Shown here: positions 1 through 8,795 of the stretch, in pieces | How positions within the stretch are numbered: position 1 is the stretch's first letter | Layout: every line of letters starts with the position of its first letter | NCBI RefSeq assembly: GCF_900101675.1 | Contig: NZ_FNKG01000002.1 | Span: 329,005 to 393,004, forward strand | Source: Curtobacterium sp. UNCCL20 | GTDB lineage: Bacteria; Actinomycetota; Actinomycetes; Actinomycetales; Microbacteriaceae | Direction: 5' to 3' | DNA: 64,000 nucleotides | Translations under genes and position numbers: made by a program | Notes under the pieces: generated by a model | Database searches by the model: none | Told to the model about the DNA's origin: nothing | The model's input: the letters and a program-made list of their open reading frames with translations, nothing else

Positions 1-21
1 CGCTCGTCCCATCGGTCCAGC

Positions 22-1416
22 ATGGTCCGGACACACACTCCTGTACCCAGGAGCGAGGGAACTGGCAGCATCGGAGCGGTGACTCCCGACACCGAACCCG
101 TCCGTCCCCACGAACCGGACTGGGTGCAGCACGTCCTCTGGTGGCACCTCTACCCGCTCGGCTTCGTCGGCGCCGAGGTCCGGCCGACGAGCCCCGTGGA
201 CGACCGCCCCGTCGAGCACCGCCTCGACCGGATCGAGGGCTGGCTCGACCACGTCGTCGACCTCGGGCTGAACGGGGTGCTGCTCGGGCCGGTGTTCGCC
301 AGCTCGACGCACGGCTACGACACCGTCGACCACTTCCGGATCGATCCGCGGCTCGGTGACGACGCCGACTTCGACCGACTCGTCCGGACGGCGCACGACC
401 GGGGGGTCCGGGTGCTCCTCGACGGCGTCTTCAACCACGTCGGGCGCGAGCACCCCGCGTTCCGCGCGCTCGAGTCCGACGGACCGGACGCAGCGACGGC
501 GTCGCTGTTCGGCATCGACTGGAGCGGGTGGACGCCGGGGGCGCCGGTGCCGGTGGGGAACTTCGAGGGCCACGACATCCTGGTCGCGCTCGACCACGAT
601 GCCGGGGCGACCGAGGACCTGGTCGTCGAGGTGATGACGCACTGGCTCGGTCGCGGGGTCGACGGGTGGCGGCTCGACGCCGCCTACGCCGTGCCGCCGG
701 CGTTCTGGGCGCGGGTGCTGCCCCGGGTGCGGGAGCGGTTCCCGGAGGCGTGGTTCAGCGGCGAGGTCATCCACGGCGACGCGGCGGCGATCGTCCGCGA
801 CTCGACGATGGACTCGACCACCCAGTACGAACTCTGGCAGGGGATCTGGCACGGCATCGCGGACGGCAACTGCTTCGAGCTCGGCCACGCGATCGAACGG
901 CACGACGCCCTGCTGCGGACCTTCGTCCCGAGCACCTTCGTCGGCAACCACGACGTGACGCGCATCGCGAGCGCGGTGGGAGAGCGGTTCGCCCCGCACG
1001 CCGCCGCGGTCCTGTTCACGGTCGCCGGGACACCGATCGTCTACGCCGGGGACGAGTACGGCTGGACCGGGGTGAAGGAGGAGCGCGAGGGCGGCGACGA
1101 CGCCGTCCGGCCCGAGTTCCCCGAGCAGCCGTCGGCGCCGGTCGACCTGACGCACACGTACGAGGCCCTGATCGCCCTGCGTCGCCGTCACCCGTGGCTG
1201 CACCGGGCCCACACCGACGTCGTGCACCTGACCAACACGGCGATCGTCCTGCGCACCGCGACCGGGACGGATTCCGTGGTGACCGCCCTGAACCTGGCGG
1301 CGGACCCCGTCGAGCTACCCGCGGCCGACGCGACGCAGGTGGTGGCGGGCGGCGGTGACCTGCGGGACGGGACCGTGCGCCTCCAGGCCGAGGGGTGGGT
1401 CGTCCTGACGGCGTGA
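22..1416 (+). CDS. GH13 alpha-amylase-family glycoside hydrolase
   Basis: Predicted cytoplasmic alpha-glucan or alpha-glucoside hydrolase of family GH13; no signal peptide is visible. The barrel motifs are in order: DGVFNH near residues 134-139, the nucleophile in GWRLD (D219), the acid/base in SGE (E248) and the stabiliser in GNHD (D311). At 464 residues it is compact, like small cyclomaltodextrinase or amylase relatives. The ATG at 22 has no convincing ribosome-binding site; the GTG at 79 is an alternative, and the N-terminal 20 residues look non-conserved. It is convergent with the sugar permease downstream, across a strong hairpin. Substrate is not decided by the sequence. Confidence 0.85.
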   Translation: MVRTHTPVPRSEGTGSIGAVTPDTEPVRPHEPDWVQHVLWWHLYPLGFVGAEVRPTSPVDDRPVEHRLDRIEGWLDHVVDLGLNGVLLGPVFASSTHGYDTVDHFRIDPRLGDDADFDRLVRTAHDRGVRVLLDGVFNHVGREHPAFRALESDGPDAATASLFGIDWSGWTPGAPVPVGNFEGHDILVALDHDAGATEDLVVEVMTHWLGRGVDGWRLDAAYAVPPAFWARVLPRVRERFPEAWFSGEVIHGDAAAIVRDSTMDSTTQYELWQGIWHGIADGNCFELGHAIERHDALLRTFVPSTFVGNHDVTRIASAVGERFAPHAAAVLFTVAGTPIVYAGDEYGWTGVKEEREGGDDAVRPEFPEQPSAPVDLTHTYEALIALRRRHPWLHRAHTDVVHLTNTAIVLRTATGTDSVVTALNLAADPVELPAADATQVVAGGGDLRDGTVRLQAEGWVVLTA

Positions 1417-1426
1417 CCCGACGCAA

Positions 1427-1494
1427 CGAGACTCGGGCTGAGCGACCGTCCTCGCGCCGACCGGCGCGTGACCTGTCGCTCAGCCCGAGTCTCG
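1427..1494. terminator. Bidirectional hairpin terminator, repeat family B
   Basis: Perfect 20-bp inverted arms, CGAGACTCGGGCTGAGCGAC at 1427-1446 and its complement at 1475-1494, lie between two convergent genes. There is no T tract, as usual in high-G+C actinobacteria. Related copies occur at 60094-60161 and 60328-60397, and a diverged copy lies inside a coding gene at 22245-22311. Confidence 0.7.
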
Positions 1495-1509
1495 GGGCGA
1501 GCGCCTGCC

Positions 1510-2691
1510 CTACTTGCGCGCGGACGCAGCCCGGCGCTTGTTGAACACGTCGAACGCGACGGCGGCGAGCAGCACCAGGCCCTTGATGAGCGACTGGTAC
1601 TCGGTGCCGACACCGAGGATCGACATGCCGTTGTTCAGCAGGCCGATGATGAGACCACCGACGATGGCCCCCGGCACGGTGCCGATGCCACCGGTGACGG
1701 CAGCGCCACCGATGAACACGGCCGCGATGGCGTCGAGCTCGAAGCCGGAGCCGGCACCGGGGGCCGCCAGGTTGAGCTGCCCGGTGAACACCACGCCGGC
1801 CAGCGCCGAGATGACGCCCATGTTGACGAAGAGCATGAACGTGACGCGCTTCGTCTTCACGCCGGACAGCTGCGCGGCGAGGGCGTTGCCACCGATCGCG
1901 TAGATGTGGCGGCCGAACACCGCGCTCCGCATCACGACCGAGTAGATGACCACGAGCGCACCGAGCACGACGAGCACGATCGGGGTGCCGTTGTAGCTGG
2001 CGAGCAGGAGCGCCACGTAGATCACGAGGGCGACGGTGAAGACGAGCTTCGTGAGGAACCACGCGAACGGTTCGCTCTCGAGCTGGTACTTGCGCCGCGT
2101 CGCACGACCCCGGAACGCGGTCACGACGAGGACGGCGGCGGCGGCGAAGCCGAGGACCATCGTGAGCGGCTCGTACCCGCTGGTGCCGAACGACGGCAGG
2201 AAGCCCGATCCGAGCGACCGGAAGCCGGTCGGGAACGGCGAGATCTGCTGGTTCTGCAGCACGATCTGGGCGGCACCGCGGAAGGCGAGCATGCCCGCCA
2301 GGGTGACGATGAACGCCGGGATCCCGAAGTAGGCGATCCAGAAGCCCTGCCAGGCGCCGACGAGCGCACCGACGACGAGGCAGAGCACGACGGCGATCGG
2401 CCACGGGATGTGCCACTGGGTGATCATGACGCCCGCCATCGCGCCGGTGAAGGCGACGACCGACCCGACGGACAGGTCGATGTGCCCGGCGATGATGACC
2501 ATCACCATGCCGATCGCGAGGATGAGGATGTAGCTGTTCTGCACGATCAGGTTCGAGACGTTGATCGGTGCGAGCGTGATGCCGTTCGTCGTCACCTGGA
2601 AGAAGATGACGATGACGATCAGCGCGATGAACAGGCCGATCTGTCGGAGCTGCCCGGTGAGGTAGCCGGCGGCGGACTTAAGCGCGTTCAT
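1510..2691 (-). CDS. mmsB: Monosaccharide ABC transporter permease (MmsB/GguB type)
   Basis: Membrane permease of the ribose/xylose class importer formed with MmsA and ChvE. The 393-residue protein is almost entirely hydrophobic segments and carries the family motif [10 protein letters not shown] near residues 69-78 and a C-terminal Gly-rich segment, [15 protein letters not shown]. It is longer than RbsC, as GguB proteins are. The ATG at 2691 lies 14 nt inside the end of the ATPase gene, so translation is probably coupled. The order chvE-mmsA-mmsB on the minus strand matches the known operon. By family and by its shared operator with araBDA, the likely cargo is L-arabinose and similar aldoses. 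Confidence 0.93.
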   Translation of the reverse strand: MNALKSAAGYLTGQLRQIGLFIALIVIVIFFQVTTNGITLAPINVSNLIVQNSYILILAIGMVMVIIAGHIDLSVGSVVAFTGAMAGVMITQWHIPWPIAVVLCLVVGALVGAWQGFWIAYFGIPAFIVTLAGMLAFRGAAQIVLQNQQISPFPTGFRSLGSGFLPSFGTSGYEPLTMVLGFAAAAVLVVTAFRGRATRRKYQLESEPFAWFLTKLVFTVALVIYVALLLASYNGTPIVLVVLGALVVIYSVVMRSAVFGRHIYAIGGNALAAQLSGVKTKRVTFMLFVNMGVISALAGVVFTGQLNLAAPGAGSGFELDAIAAVFIGGAAVTGGIGTVPGAIVGGLIIGLLNNGMSILGVGTEYQSLIKGLVLLAAVAFDVFNKRRAASARK

Positions 2692-4231
2692 TGACAGGGG
2701 TCTCCCGTTCCTGGGTCATGTACTGCATGAGGACCTCGGGGGTGGCCTCGGAGCGGGGCACGTCAGCGGTGATCGTGCCCTCGGAGAGTGTGTAGATGCG
2801 GTCGCAGATGCCGAGGAGCTCCGGGAGCTCGGAGGAGATCACGATGATCCCCTTCCCCTGGTCGGCGAGCTGGTTGATGAGCGTGTAGATCTCGTACTTC
2901 GCCCCCACGTCGATGCCGCGCGTCGGCTCGTCGAGGATGAGCACGTCCGGGTCGGCGTACATCCACTTCGACAGGACGACCTTCTGCTGGTTCCCGCCGG
3001 AGAGCTTCCCCGTGATGACGTCGACGTTCGGCGCCTTGATGTTGAGGTTCTTCAGGAACTGCGCGGCGACGGTGGTCTCCTGCGCGGCGTTCACGAAGCC
3101 CCAGCTGGCGAGCTTGCCGAGCGCCGAGCCCGAGATGTTCCGCTTGATGTCGTCGATGAGGTTCAGGCCGTAGCGCTTGCGGTCCTCGGTGACGTACGCG
3201 ATGCCGTTGTCGATGGCCTGCGTCACGGTGTGCGTCTTGATCGGGACGCCACGCTTGTACACGGTGCCGCTGATGCCGGTCCCGTACGACTGGCCGAAGA
3301 CGCTCATCGCGAGCTCGGTGCGTCCGGCGCCCATGAGCCCGGCGATGCCGACGACCTCGCCTGCGCGGACGTTGAGGTTCGCGCGGTGGATGATCTCGCG
3401 CGACGAGTCGAGGGAGTGGTGGACGGTCCAGTCCTCGATGCGGAGGAGCTCCTCGCCGATGACCGGGTCCTCGCGCTCGGGGTACCGGTTCGACAGGTCC
3501 CGACCGACCATCCCGCGGATGATCCGGTCCTCGGACACGTCGTCGGCGTGCATGTCGAGCGTCTCGATGGTCTTGCCGTCGCGGATGATCGTGACCTTGT
3601 CCGCGATCGCCTTGATCTCGTTGAGCTTGTGGCTGATGATGATCGCCGTCATGCCCTCGGCCTGCAGCGACCGGATGAGTTCGAGCAGGTGCGCCGAGTC
3701 GTCGTCGTTCAGTGCCGCGGTCGGCTCGTCGAGGATGAGGAGCTTGACCCGCTTCGACAGCGCCTTGGCGATCTCGACGAGCTGCTGCTTGCCGACGCCG
3801 ATGTCCACGATCTTCGTGATCGGGTTGTCCTTCAGGCCGACGCGCTGGAGCAGTTCCGCGGCGGCGAGGTTCGTCTTGTTCCAGTCGATGAAGCCGCCCT
3901 TGGACTGCTCGTTGCCGAGGAAGATGTTCTCGGCGATCGACAGGAAGGGGCTGAGGGCGAGCTCCTGGTGGATGATCACCACGCCGGCCGCTTCGGAGTC
4001 GTTGATGTCCGAGAACGACACCGGCTTGCCGTCGAGCAGGATCTCGCCGTCGAAGGAGCCGTGCGGGTAGACCCCGGAGAGCACCTTCATCAGGGTGGAC
4101 TTGCCGGCGCCGTTCTCGCCGCAGATCGCGTGGACCTGCCCGCGCTCGACCTCGATCGAGACCCCCTGCAGGGCCTTCACGCCGGGGAACGTCTTGGTGA
4201 TCTCACGCATCTCGAGGATGGTGTCCGCCAT
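2678..4231 (-). CDS. mmsA: Monosaccharide ABC transporter ATP-binding protein (MmsA/GguA type)
   Basis: Cytoplasmic ATPase of the ChvE-type sugar importer, with two fused nucleotide-binding domains in 517 residues. The first has Walker A GENGAGKS (38-45) and Walker [13 protein letters not shown]. The second has the degenerate Walker [10 protein letters not shown] normal for this class, signature LSGGNQQK and Walker [13 protein letters not shown]. It follows chvE with a gap of about 100 bp that holds a perfect hairpin, and overlaps mmsB by 14 nt. Confidence 0.95.
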   Translation of the reverse strand: MADTILEMREITKTFPGVKALQGVSIEVERGQVHAICGENGAGKSTLMKVLSGVYPHGSFDGEILLDGKPVSFSDINDSEAAGVVIIHQELALSPFLSIAENIFLGNEQSKGGFIDWNKTNLAAAELLQRVGLKDNPITKIVDIGVGKQQLVEIAKALSKRVKLLILDEPTAALNDDDSAHLLELIRSLQAEGMTAIIISHKLNEIKAIADKVTIIRDGKTIETLDMHADDVSEDRIIRGMVGRDLSNRYPEREDPVIGEELLRIEDWTVHHSLDSSREIIHRANLNVRAGEVVGIAGLMGAGRTELAMSVFGQSYGTGISGTVYKRGVPIKTHTVTQAIDNGIAYVTEDRKRYGLNLIDDIKRNISGSALGKLASWGFVNAAQETTVAAQFLKNLNIKAPNVDVITGKLSGGNQQKVVLSKWMYADPDVLILDEPTRGIDVGAKYEIYTLINQLADQGKGIIVISSELPELLGICDRIYTLSEGTITADVPRSEATPEVLMQYMTQERETPVNERA

Positions 4232-4275
4232 GTGGACGCCTTTCCGTCGTGCGCGCGTACGCGCGCTGGTGGAGA

Positions 4276-4319
4276 CGGACTGGAGGCGCGGTGCGGGCGT
4301 GCACCGCGCCTCCAGTCCG
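4276..4319. terminator. Intra-operon hairpin, repeat family A
   Basis: Perfect 19-bp arms (CGGACTGGAGGCGCGGTGC at 4276-4294, complement at 4301-4319) with a 6-nt loop sit between chvE and mmsA. A hairpin here would stabilise the upstream binding-protein message or partly terminate it, giving more receptor than ATPase. That role is inferred from position. It is one of five full palindromes of this family in the window. Confidence 0.75.
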
Positions 4320-4333
4320 AGAGATGGGCCTGA

Positions 4334-5464
4334 CTACTTCAGGTCGGCTTCCGTGTAGTACCCGGAGTCGACGAGGACTTCCTTGTAGTTGTCCTTGGTG
4401 ACGACCGTCGGCTGGAACAGGAAGGTCGGGACGACCTTGACCTTGTTGTCGTAGCTCTTGGTGTCGTTGACCTCGGGCTTCTTGCCCGTCAGCAGGTCCT
4501 CGGCCATGGTGGCCGACTGCTTGGCGAGCTTGCGGGTGTCCTTGTAGATCGTCGAGTACTGCTGACCGGCGATGATCGACTTGACCGAGGCGGCCTCGGC
4601 GTCCTGACCCGTGATGGTCGGGAGCGGACGGTCGCTCGAGCCGTAGCCGGCACCCTGGAGCGCCGAGATGATGCCGATCGACATGCCGTCGTAGGGCGAG
4701 AGCACACCGTTCAGCGTCGTGCCACCGGAGTAGGACTTCGCGATGAGGTTCTGCATGCGGGCCTTGGCCGTGGCCGGGTCCCACTGCTGCGTCGCGGCCT
4801 GCGACAGCTTGTCCTGGCCGGACTGGATCTTCAGCGTGCCGTCGTCGAGGTACGGCTTGAGGGTCTCCATCGCGCCGTTGAAGAAGAAGCTCGCGTTGTT
4901 GTCGTCGAGCGAACCCGCGAACACCTCGATGTTGAACGGACCCTTCTTGCCGGTCTTCTTGCCGTCCGCGTCGAGGACGCCGAGGCCGGTGAGCAGGCTC
5001 GTCGCCTGGTCGACGCCGACCTTCTCGTTGTCGAACGACACGTAGTAGTCGACGTTCTTGTTGCCCGTGAGCAGGCGGTCGTAGGAGATCACCTTGATGC
5101 CGGCCTTGGCCGCGGCGTCGAGCTGGTCGGAGAGCGCGCCACCGTCGATCGACGCGATGATCAGGACCTTCGCGCCCTTGGTGATCATGTTGCTGACCTG
5201 CTGCGCCTGCTGCTGGACCTTGTTGTCGCCGTACTCGAGGTCGACCTTGTAGCCGGCCTTCTCGAGGTCGCTCTTGACGGCGTTGCCGTCCTTGATCCAC
5301 CGCTCGGAGACCTTGGTGGGCATCGCGACGCCGACGAGGGCGCCCTTGTTCGAGTCGCCGCTGCCGCCACCGTCGGTGGACGCACGGCCGCCGGCCGAGC
5401 ACGCTGCCAGCGAGATCGCGATGCCGAGGGCTGCGACCCCGGCGAAGATCCTGCGCTTCATCAT
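4334..5464 (-). CDS. chvE: Multiple monosaccharide-binding lipoprotein (ChvE type)
   Basis: Extracytoplasmic sugar-binding lipoprotein delivering aldoses to the MmsAB importer. The 376-residue precursor has a basic start, a hydrophobic core and a lipobox LAAC with the lipidated Cys at 22. The mature part is a periplasmic-binding-protein type 1 fold (GVAMPTKVSERW start, IASIDGG, DNEKVGV). It is the first gene of its operon. A perfect LacI-type operator lies about 80 bp upstream, shared with the divergent regulator at 5646. Confidence 0.94.
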   Translation of the reverse strand: MMKRRIFAGVAALGIAISLAACSAGGRASTDGGGSGDSNKGALVGVAMPTKVSERWIKDGNAVKSDLEKAGYKVDLEYGDNKVQQQAQQVSNMITKGAKVLIIASIDGGALSDQLDAAAKAGIKVISYDRLLTGNKNVDYYVSFDNEKVGVDQATSLLTGLGVLDADGKKTGKKGPFNIEVFAGSLDDNNASFFFNGAMETLKPYLDDGTLKIQSGQDKLSQAATQQWDPATAKARMQNLIAKSYSGGTTLNGVLSPYDGMSIGIISALQGAGYGSSDRPLPTITGQDAEAASVKSIIAGQQYSTIYKDTRKLAKQSATMAEDLLTGKKPEVNDTKSYDNKVKVVPTFLFQPTVVTKDNYKEVLVDSGYYTEADLK

Positions 5465-5542
5465 CGAAGTACCTCTGTTCCTCTCGCGTCGTCCTCGACG
5501 CGCTCAGGTGCCGGGGCTGCTGTGCCCCGCGGGAATTGCTCG

Positions 5543-5556
5543 TGTGAGCGCTCACA
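5543..5556. promoter_or_regulatory. LacI-family operator between chvE and its regulator
   Basis: TGTGAGCGCTCACA is a perfect 14-bp palindrome with a central CpG, typical of LacI-family sites. Its 12-bp core GTGAGCGCTCAC recurs twice before araB (13669 and 13691), linking sugar uptake and arabinose catabolism. Confidence 0.8.
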
Positions 5557-5645
5557 TCTTGTGGGTTCCGTGACGGGGTGTCAACTCGACGTGACCGTTT
5601 CGGGATCTTGCAGCGCTGGCCGTACTGCGCGGTACGGTTGGCGAC

Positions 5646-6695
5646 GTGACCACCACGACCGCCCCCGAGGGCAAGGGCGGCAAGCGCCGGAAGGCGCCGA
5701 CGATCTTCGACGTCGCCGAACGGGCGGGCGTCTCCCACCAGACCGTCTCCCGCGTCATCAACGGCGACCCGACGGTCCGCGAGCAGTTCCGCACGCAGGT
5801 CTCCGACGCGGTCACCGAACTCGGCTACCGCCCCCGTGCCGCCGCCCGGGCGCTCGCCGGCGGACGCAGCAAGGCGCTCGGCATCATCACCGCGGGCGAC
5901 GCGCTGTACGGCCCGTCGAGCACCGCGATCGGGTTCGAACGCGCCGCACGATCGGCCGGCTACCACGTGCTCCTCTCGACCCTCCCCGACGACCCGCGAC
6001 CGGGCGACCTGTCCGCCGGCGTGACGACCCTGCTCGCGCAGGACGTCGCCGCGATCGTGCTCGTCGCCGCCGACAACCGGGTGCTCGACGCGCTCGCGTC
6101 CCTGACCGTGCCGGTGTCGGTGCCCGTCGTCGTCGCCAACGCCGTGCAGCGGGACGCCGCGCGCGCCCCCGTCGCACCGACCGTCGCCGCCGTCGCCATC
6201 GACCAGGTCGCCGGCACCGAACTCGTCATGCGGCACCTGTTCGACCGGGGACACCGGCGGATCGTGCACATCGCCGGCCCGAGCGTCTCGCAGGAGTCCG
6301 AGGTGCGCCGTGACACCTACACGCGGATCATGCGCGAGGCCGGGCTCGAACCGGTCGTGCTCGACGGCGACTGGACACCCACGAGCGGGTTCGCCGCCGG
6401 GCGGTCCATCGACGTGACGACGGTGGACGCGGTGTTCGCCGGGAACGACCAGATGGCGCTCGGGGTGCTGCACGCCTTCGCGGAGGACGGGCTCCGGGTA
6501 CCCGACGACATCGCCGTGGTGGGCTTCGACGACGTGCCCGAGGCGGCGCACTTCACGCCGCCGCTCACCACCGTGCGGCAGGACTTCCGGGCGATGGGGG
6601 AACGGGTGCTCGACACCGTGCGGGCCCTCGTCGAGGGGGAGCCCCGCGACGAGACGCTGCTCGCGCCCGAGCTGGTGGTGCGCCGCTCGACGTGA
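5646..6695 (+). CDS. LacI-family regulator, probable repressor of the arabinose regulon
   Basis: DNA-binding transcription factor of 349 residues. A short Lys/Gly-rich leader precedes the LacI helix-turn-helix (TIFDVAERAGVSHQTVSRVIN, about 18-38) and hinge helix (AARALAGGRS); a sugar-binding periplasmic-type domain follows. The start is GTG at 5646. The candidate -10 box TACGGT at 5633-5638 ends 7 nt before it, so the message may be leaderless. It is divergent from chvE across the 5543-5556 palindrome, which also occurs before araB. I infer it represses both and responds to L-arabinose or a derivative. Confidence 0.88.
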   Translation: MTTTTAPEGKGGKRRKAPTIFDVAERAGVSHQTVSRVINGDPTVREQFRTQVSDAVTELGYRPRAAARALAGGRSKALGIITAGDALYGPSSTAIGFERAARSAGYHVLLSTLPDDPRPGDLSAGVTTLLAQDVAAIVLVAADNRVLDALASLTVPVSVPVVVANAVQRDAARAPVAPTVAAVAIDQVAGTELVMRHLFDRGHRRIVHIAGPSVSQESEVRRDTYTRIMREAGLEPVVLDGDWTPTSGFAAGRSIDVTTVDAVFAGNDQMALGVLHAFAEDGLRVPDDIAVVGFDDVPEAAHFTPPLTTVRQDFRAMGERVLDTVRALVEGEPRDETLLAPELVVRRST

Positions 6696-6706
6696 GCCGG
6701 ACGTCG

Positions 6707-6778
6707 CGGCCGGTGCGAGGTTGATCGCCCGGTGCGGCGCTACAGCTCCGCACCGAGCGGCCAACCTCGCACCGGCCG
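6707..6778. terminator. Nested hairpin terminator, repeat family C
   Basis: Outer 17-bp perfect arms (CGGCCGGTGCGAGGTTG at 6707-6723, complement at 6762-6778) enclose a second stem, CGGTGCGG (6730-6737) with CCGCACCG (6748-6755). It separates two convergent genes. The same GGTGCGAGGTTG core recurs in the 127-bp tandem repeat at 44801-45181. Confidence 0.7.
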
Positions 6779-6829
6779 AGGGACCGCGCACGGTGCGAAG
6801 CCGCGCACGACCCCGGGCCGACCCGACCG

Positions 6830-7783
6830 TCAGCCCTTCAGCGCCCCCGACGACAGGCCCGCGACGTAGAACCGCTGCAGCCCGACGTAGAGCGCGATGC
6901 ACGGGACCATCGCCACCACCGACCCGGCGACGAGGTTCCCGTACGACACCTGTCCGTACGCCCCGGTCTGCAGGTTGAGCAGCGCGACGGGCAGCGTGTA
7001 GAGCGAGTCCTTCGTGAGGAAGGTCAGCGCGCCGAGGAACTCCGTCCACGACGCCAGGAACGCGTACAGCGCCGCGGTCGCCACCCCGGGGAGGAGCAGC
7101 GGGCGGAGCACCGACACGACGACCCGGAAGCGTGAGGCGCCGTCGACGAACGCCGAGTCCTCGAGCTCGGTCGGGATCGACTCGAACGCGTTCCGCATCA
7201 CGAACACGCCGAACGGCAGGTTCACCGTCGTGTAGAAGAGCACGAGCCCGAGCAGGGAGTTCGTGAGCTTCATCGCGTTGAGCTCGAGGTACAGCGGCGT
7301 GAGGATCGCCTGGAACGGCACCATCATCGTCAGGAGCACCAGGCCGAACACCAGCCCGGACCCGCCGAACCGGAAGCGGGCGAAGCCGTACCCGGCCATC
7401 GTCGCGATGATCGCGGTCAGGACGGCGGTGCACACCGAGACGATCACGGAGTTGAGCACGCCGGTGAGCAGGTGCGACGAGGAGCTGAACACGGCGGCGA
7501 AGTTCTGCCAGCCGAGCTGGAAGAACGTCGCCGCGTCCGGCGCCTGGGTGATGACGGCTTCGGGCTGGAAGGCCCGCAGGATCGACCAGATGAGCGGGAC
7601 GCCGAAGACGAGGGCGGAGCCGATGCCCGCGATCGCGTACAGCGTGCGCTTGACGGCGGTGTCCCGCGGGTGCCGGACGCTGCCCTGGTGGTGTCGGCGT
7701 CGGCGCCCGTCACCCTCGGTGGTGAGCGTCCGTGTCGACAGGTCGGGCGCGGCGAGGCCCGCCCGGGAGGTCGTGGTGCTCAT
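6830..7783 (-). CDS. Carbohydrate ABC transporter permease, MalG type
   Basis: Inner-membrane permease (317 residues, about six membrane segments) of an oligosaccharide importer. An Arg/His-rich cytoplasmic N-terminus precedes the first segment. The EAA loop that contacts the ATPase is visible as EDSAFVDGASRF with a later Pro-rich part. It begins 3 nt after the MalF-like gene ends and closes the operon GH127, binding protein, MalF, MalG. No ATPase is encoded nearby, so a shared MsiK-like ATPase elsewhere in the genome is likely. Cargo is probably beta-L-arabino-oligosaccharides, given the linked GH127. Confidence 0.9.
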   Translation of the reverse strand: MSTTTSRAGLAAPDLSTRTLTTEGDGRRRRHHQGSVRHPRDTAVKRTLYAIAGIGSALVFGVPLIWSILRAFQPEAVITQAPDAATFFQLGWQNFAAVFSSSSHLLTGVLNSVIVSVCTAVLTAIIATMAGYGFARFRFGGSGLVFGLVLLTMMVPFQAILTPLYLELNAMKLTNSLLGLVLFYTTVNLPFGVFVMRNAFESIPTELEDSAFVDGASRFRVVVSVLRPLLLPGVATAALYAFLASWTEFLGALTFLTKDSLYTLPVALLNLQTGAYGQVSYGNLVAGSVVAMVPCIALYVGLQRFYVAGLSSGALKG

Positions 7784-7786
7784 GGC

Positions 7787-8743
7787 TCAGTCCTTCTCTC
7801 GGAGGGCCCAGAACTGGAACACCGTGACGGCGGCGATGACGATGACGAGGGCGATCGACTGGGCGGTCGCGGCGCCGAGCTGCAGGTTCACGAACCCGCG
7901 GTTGTAGATCGCGTTGACGATGGTCGTGGTCTCGGTGCCCGGCCCGCCCTGGGTGAGGATGTAGAACTGGTTGAACGCCAGCAGGGAGCCGATCACCGAG
8001 ATGATCACGCTGAGCGCCACGGTCGGCCGGATCATCGGGAACGTGATGAGTCGCTCGGTCTGCCACCAGGACGCACCCTCGAGTTGCGCGGACTCGTACA
8101 CCTCGTCGGGGACGCCCTGCATCGCCGACATCAGCAGCACCATGGTCAGGCCGGACACCGCCCAGACCACGAGCACGCAGATGAGCAGCGTGGCGAGCGG
8201 CCCGTTCACGAGCCAGGCGGTGCTGCCGTCGGTGATCCCGAGCCAGCGGAGCACCATGTTCACCGCGCCGGAGTTCGGCTGCGCCTCGAGGACGAGCATG
8301 AACGACAGGGTCGTCAGCCCGACCACGTACGGCAGGAAGAACACCGTCCGGAGCAGCGTGCTGCCGCGTCGCCTCGCCCGGACCAGGACGGCGAGGAAGT
8401 ACCCGAGGGCGAGGATCGGCAGGGTCACGATCGCGGTGTACAGCAGCGTGTACCCGATCGCGTGCACGAACGTCGGGTCCTGGAACAGCGTCAGGTAGTT
8501 CTGCACCCCGATGAACCGGTAGGGGCCGATCAGCGGCCAGTTCGTGAACGAGATGTAGAGCGCGAACAGCAGGGGCGCGAGGACGAACACCGCGACGAAC
8601 AGGATCGCCGGGGCGACGAGCACGGCACCGGTGCGCGGTGGGTGTGTCAGCGAGTTGCGGGTCCGGACCGGGCGGCCGCGACCCACGGTGGGGCGGCCGG
8701 CACCGGTCCGGCCGGTGGTGCGCCGGGTGGAGATGGTCGACAT
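7787..8743 (-). CDS. Carbohydrate ABC transporter permease, MalF type
   Basis: Inner-membrane permease of 318 residues pairing with the MalG-type protein downstream. An Arg/Thr/Gly-rich N-terminal tail of about 40 residues precedes the first membrane segment (AILFVAVFVLAPLLFALYIS). The EAA loop reads YESAQLEGASWWQ, and the family signature YILTQGGPGTETTT is present near the C-terminus. It lies 52 nt after the binding-protein gene. Confidence 0.9.
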   Translation of the reverse strand: MSTISTRRTTGRTGAGRPTVGRGRPVRTRNSLTHPPRTGAVLVAPAILFVAVFVLAPLLFALYISFTNWPLIGPYRFIGVQNYLTLFQDPTFVHAIGYTLLYTAIVTLPILALGYFLAVLVRARRRGSTLLRTVFFLPYVVGLTTLSFMLVLEAQPNSGAVNMVLRWLGITDGSTAWLVNGPLATLLICVLVVWAVSGLTMVLLMSAMQGVPDEVYESAQLEGASWWQTERLITFPMIRPTVALSVIISVIGSLLAFNQFYILTQGGPGTETTTIVNAIYNRGFVNLQLGAATAQSIALVIVIAAVTVFQFWALREKD

Positions 8744-8795
8744 GCGTGCACCTCTCTGTGCATCGAGACGAACGAGACGAACGGGGAGGGGTGGC

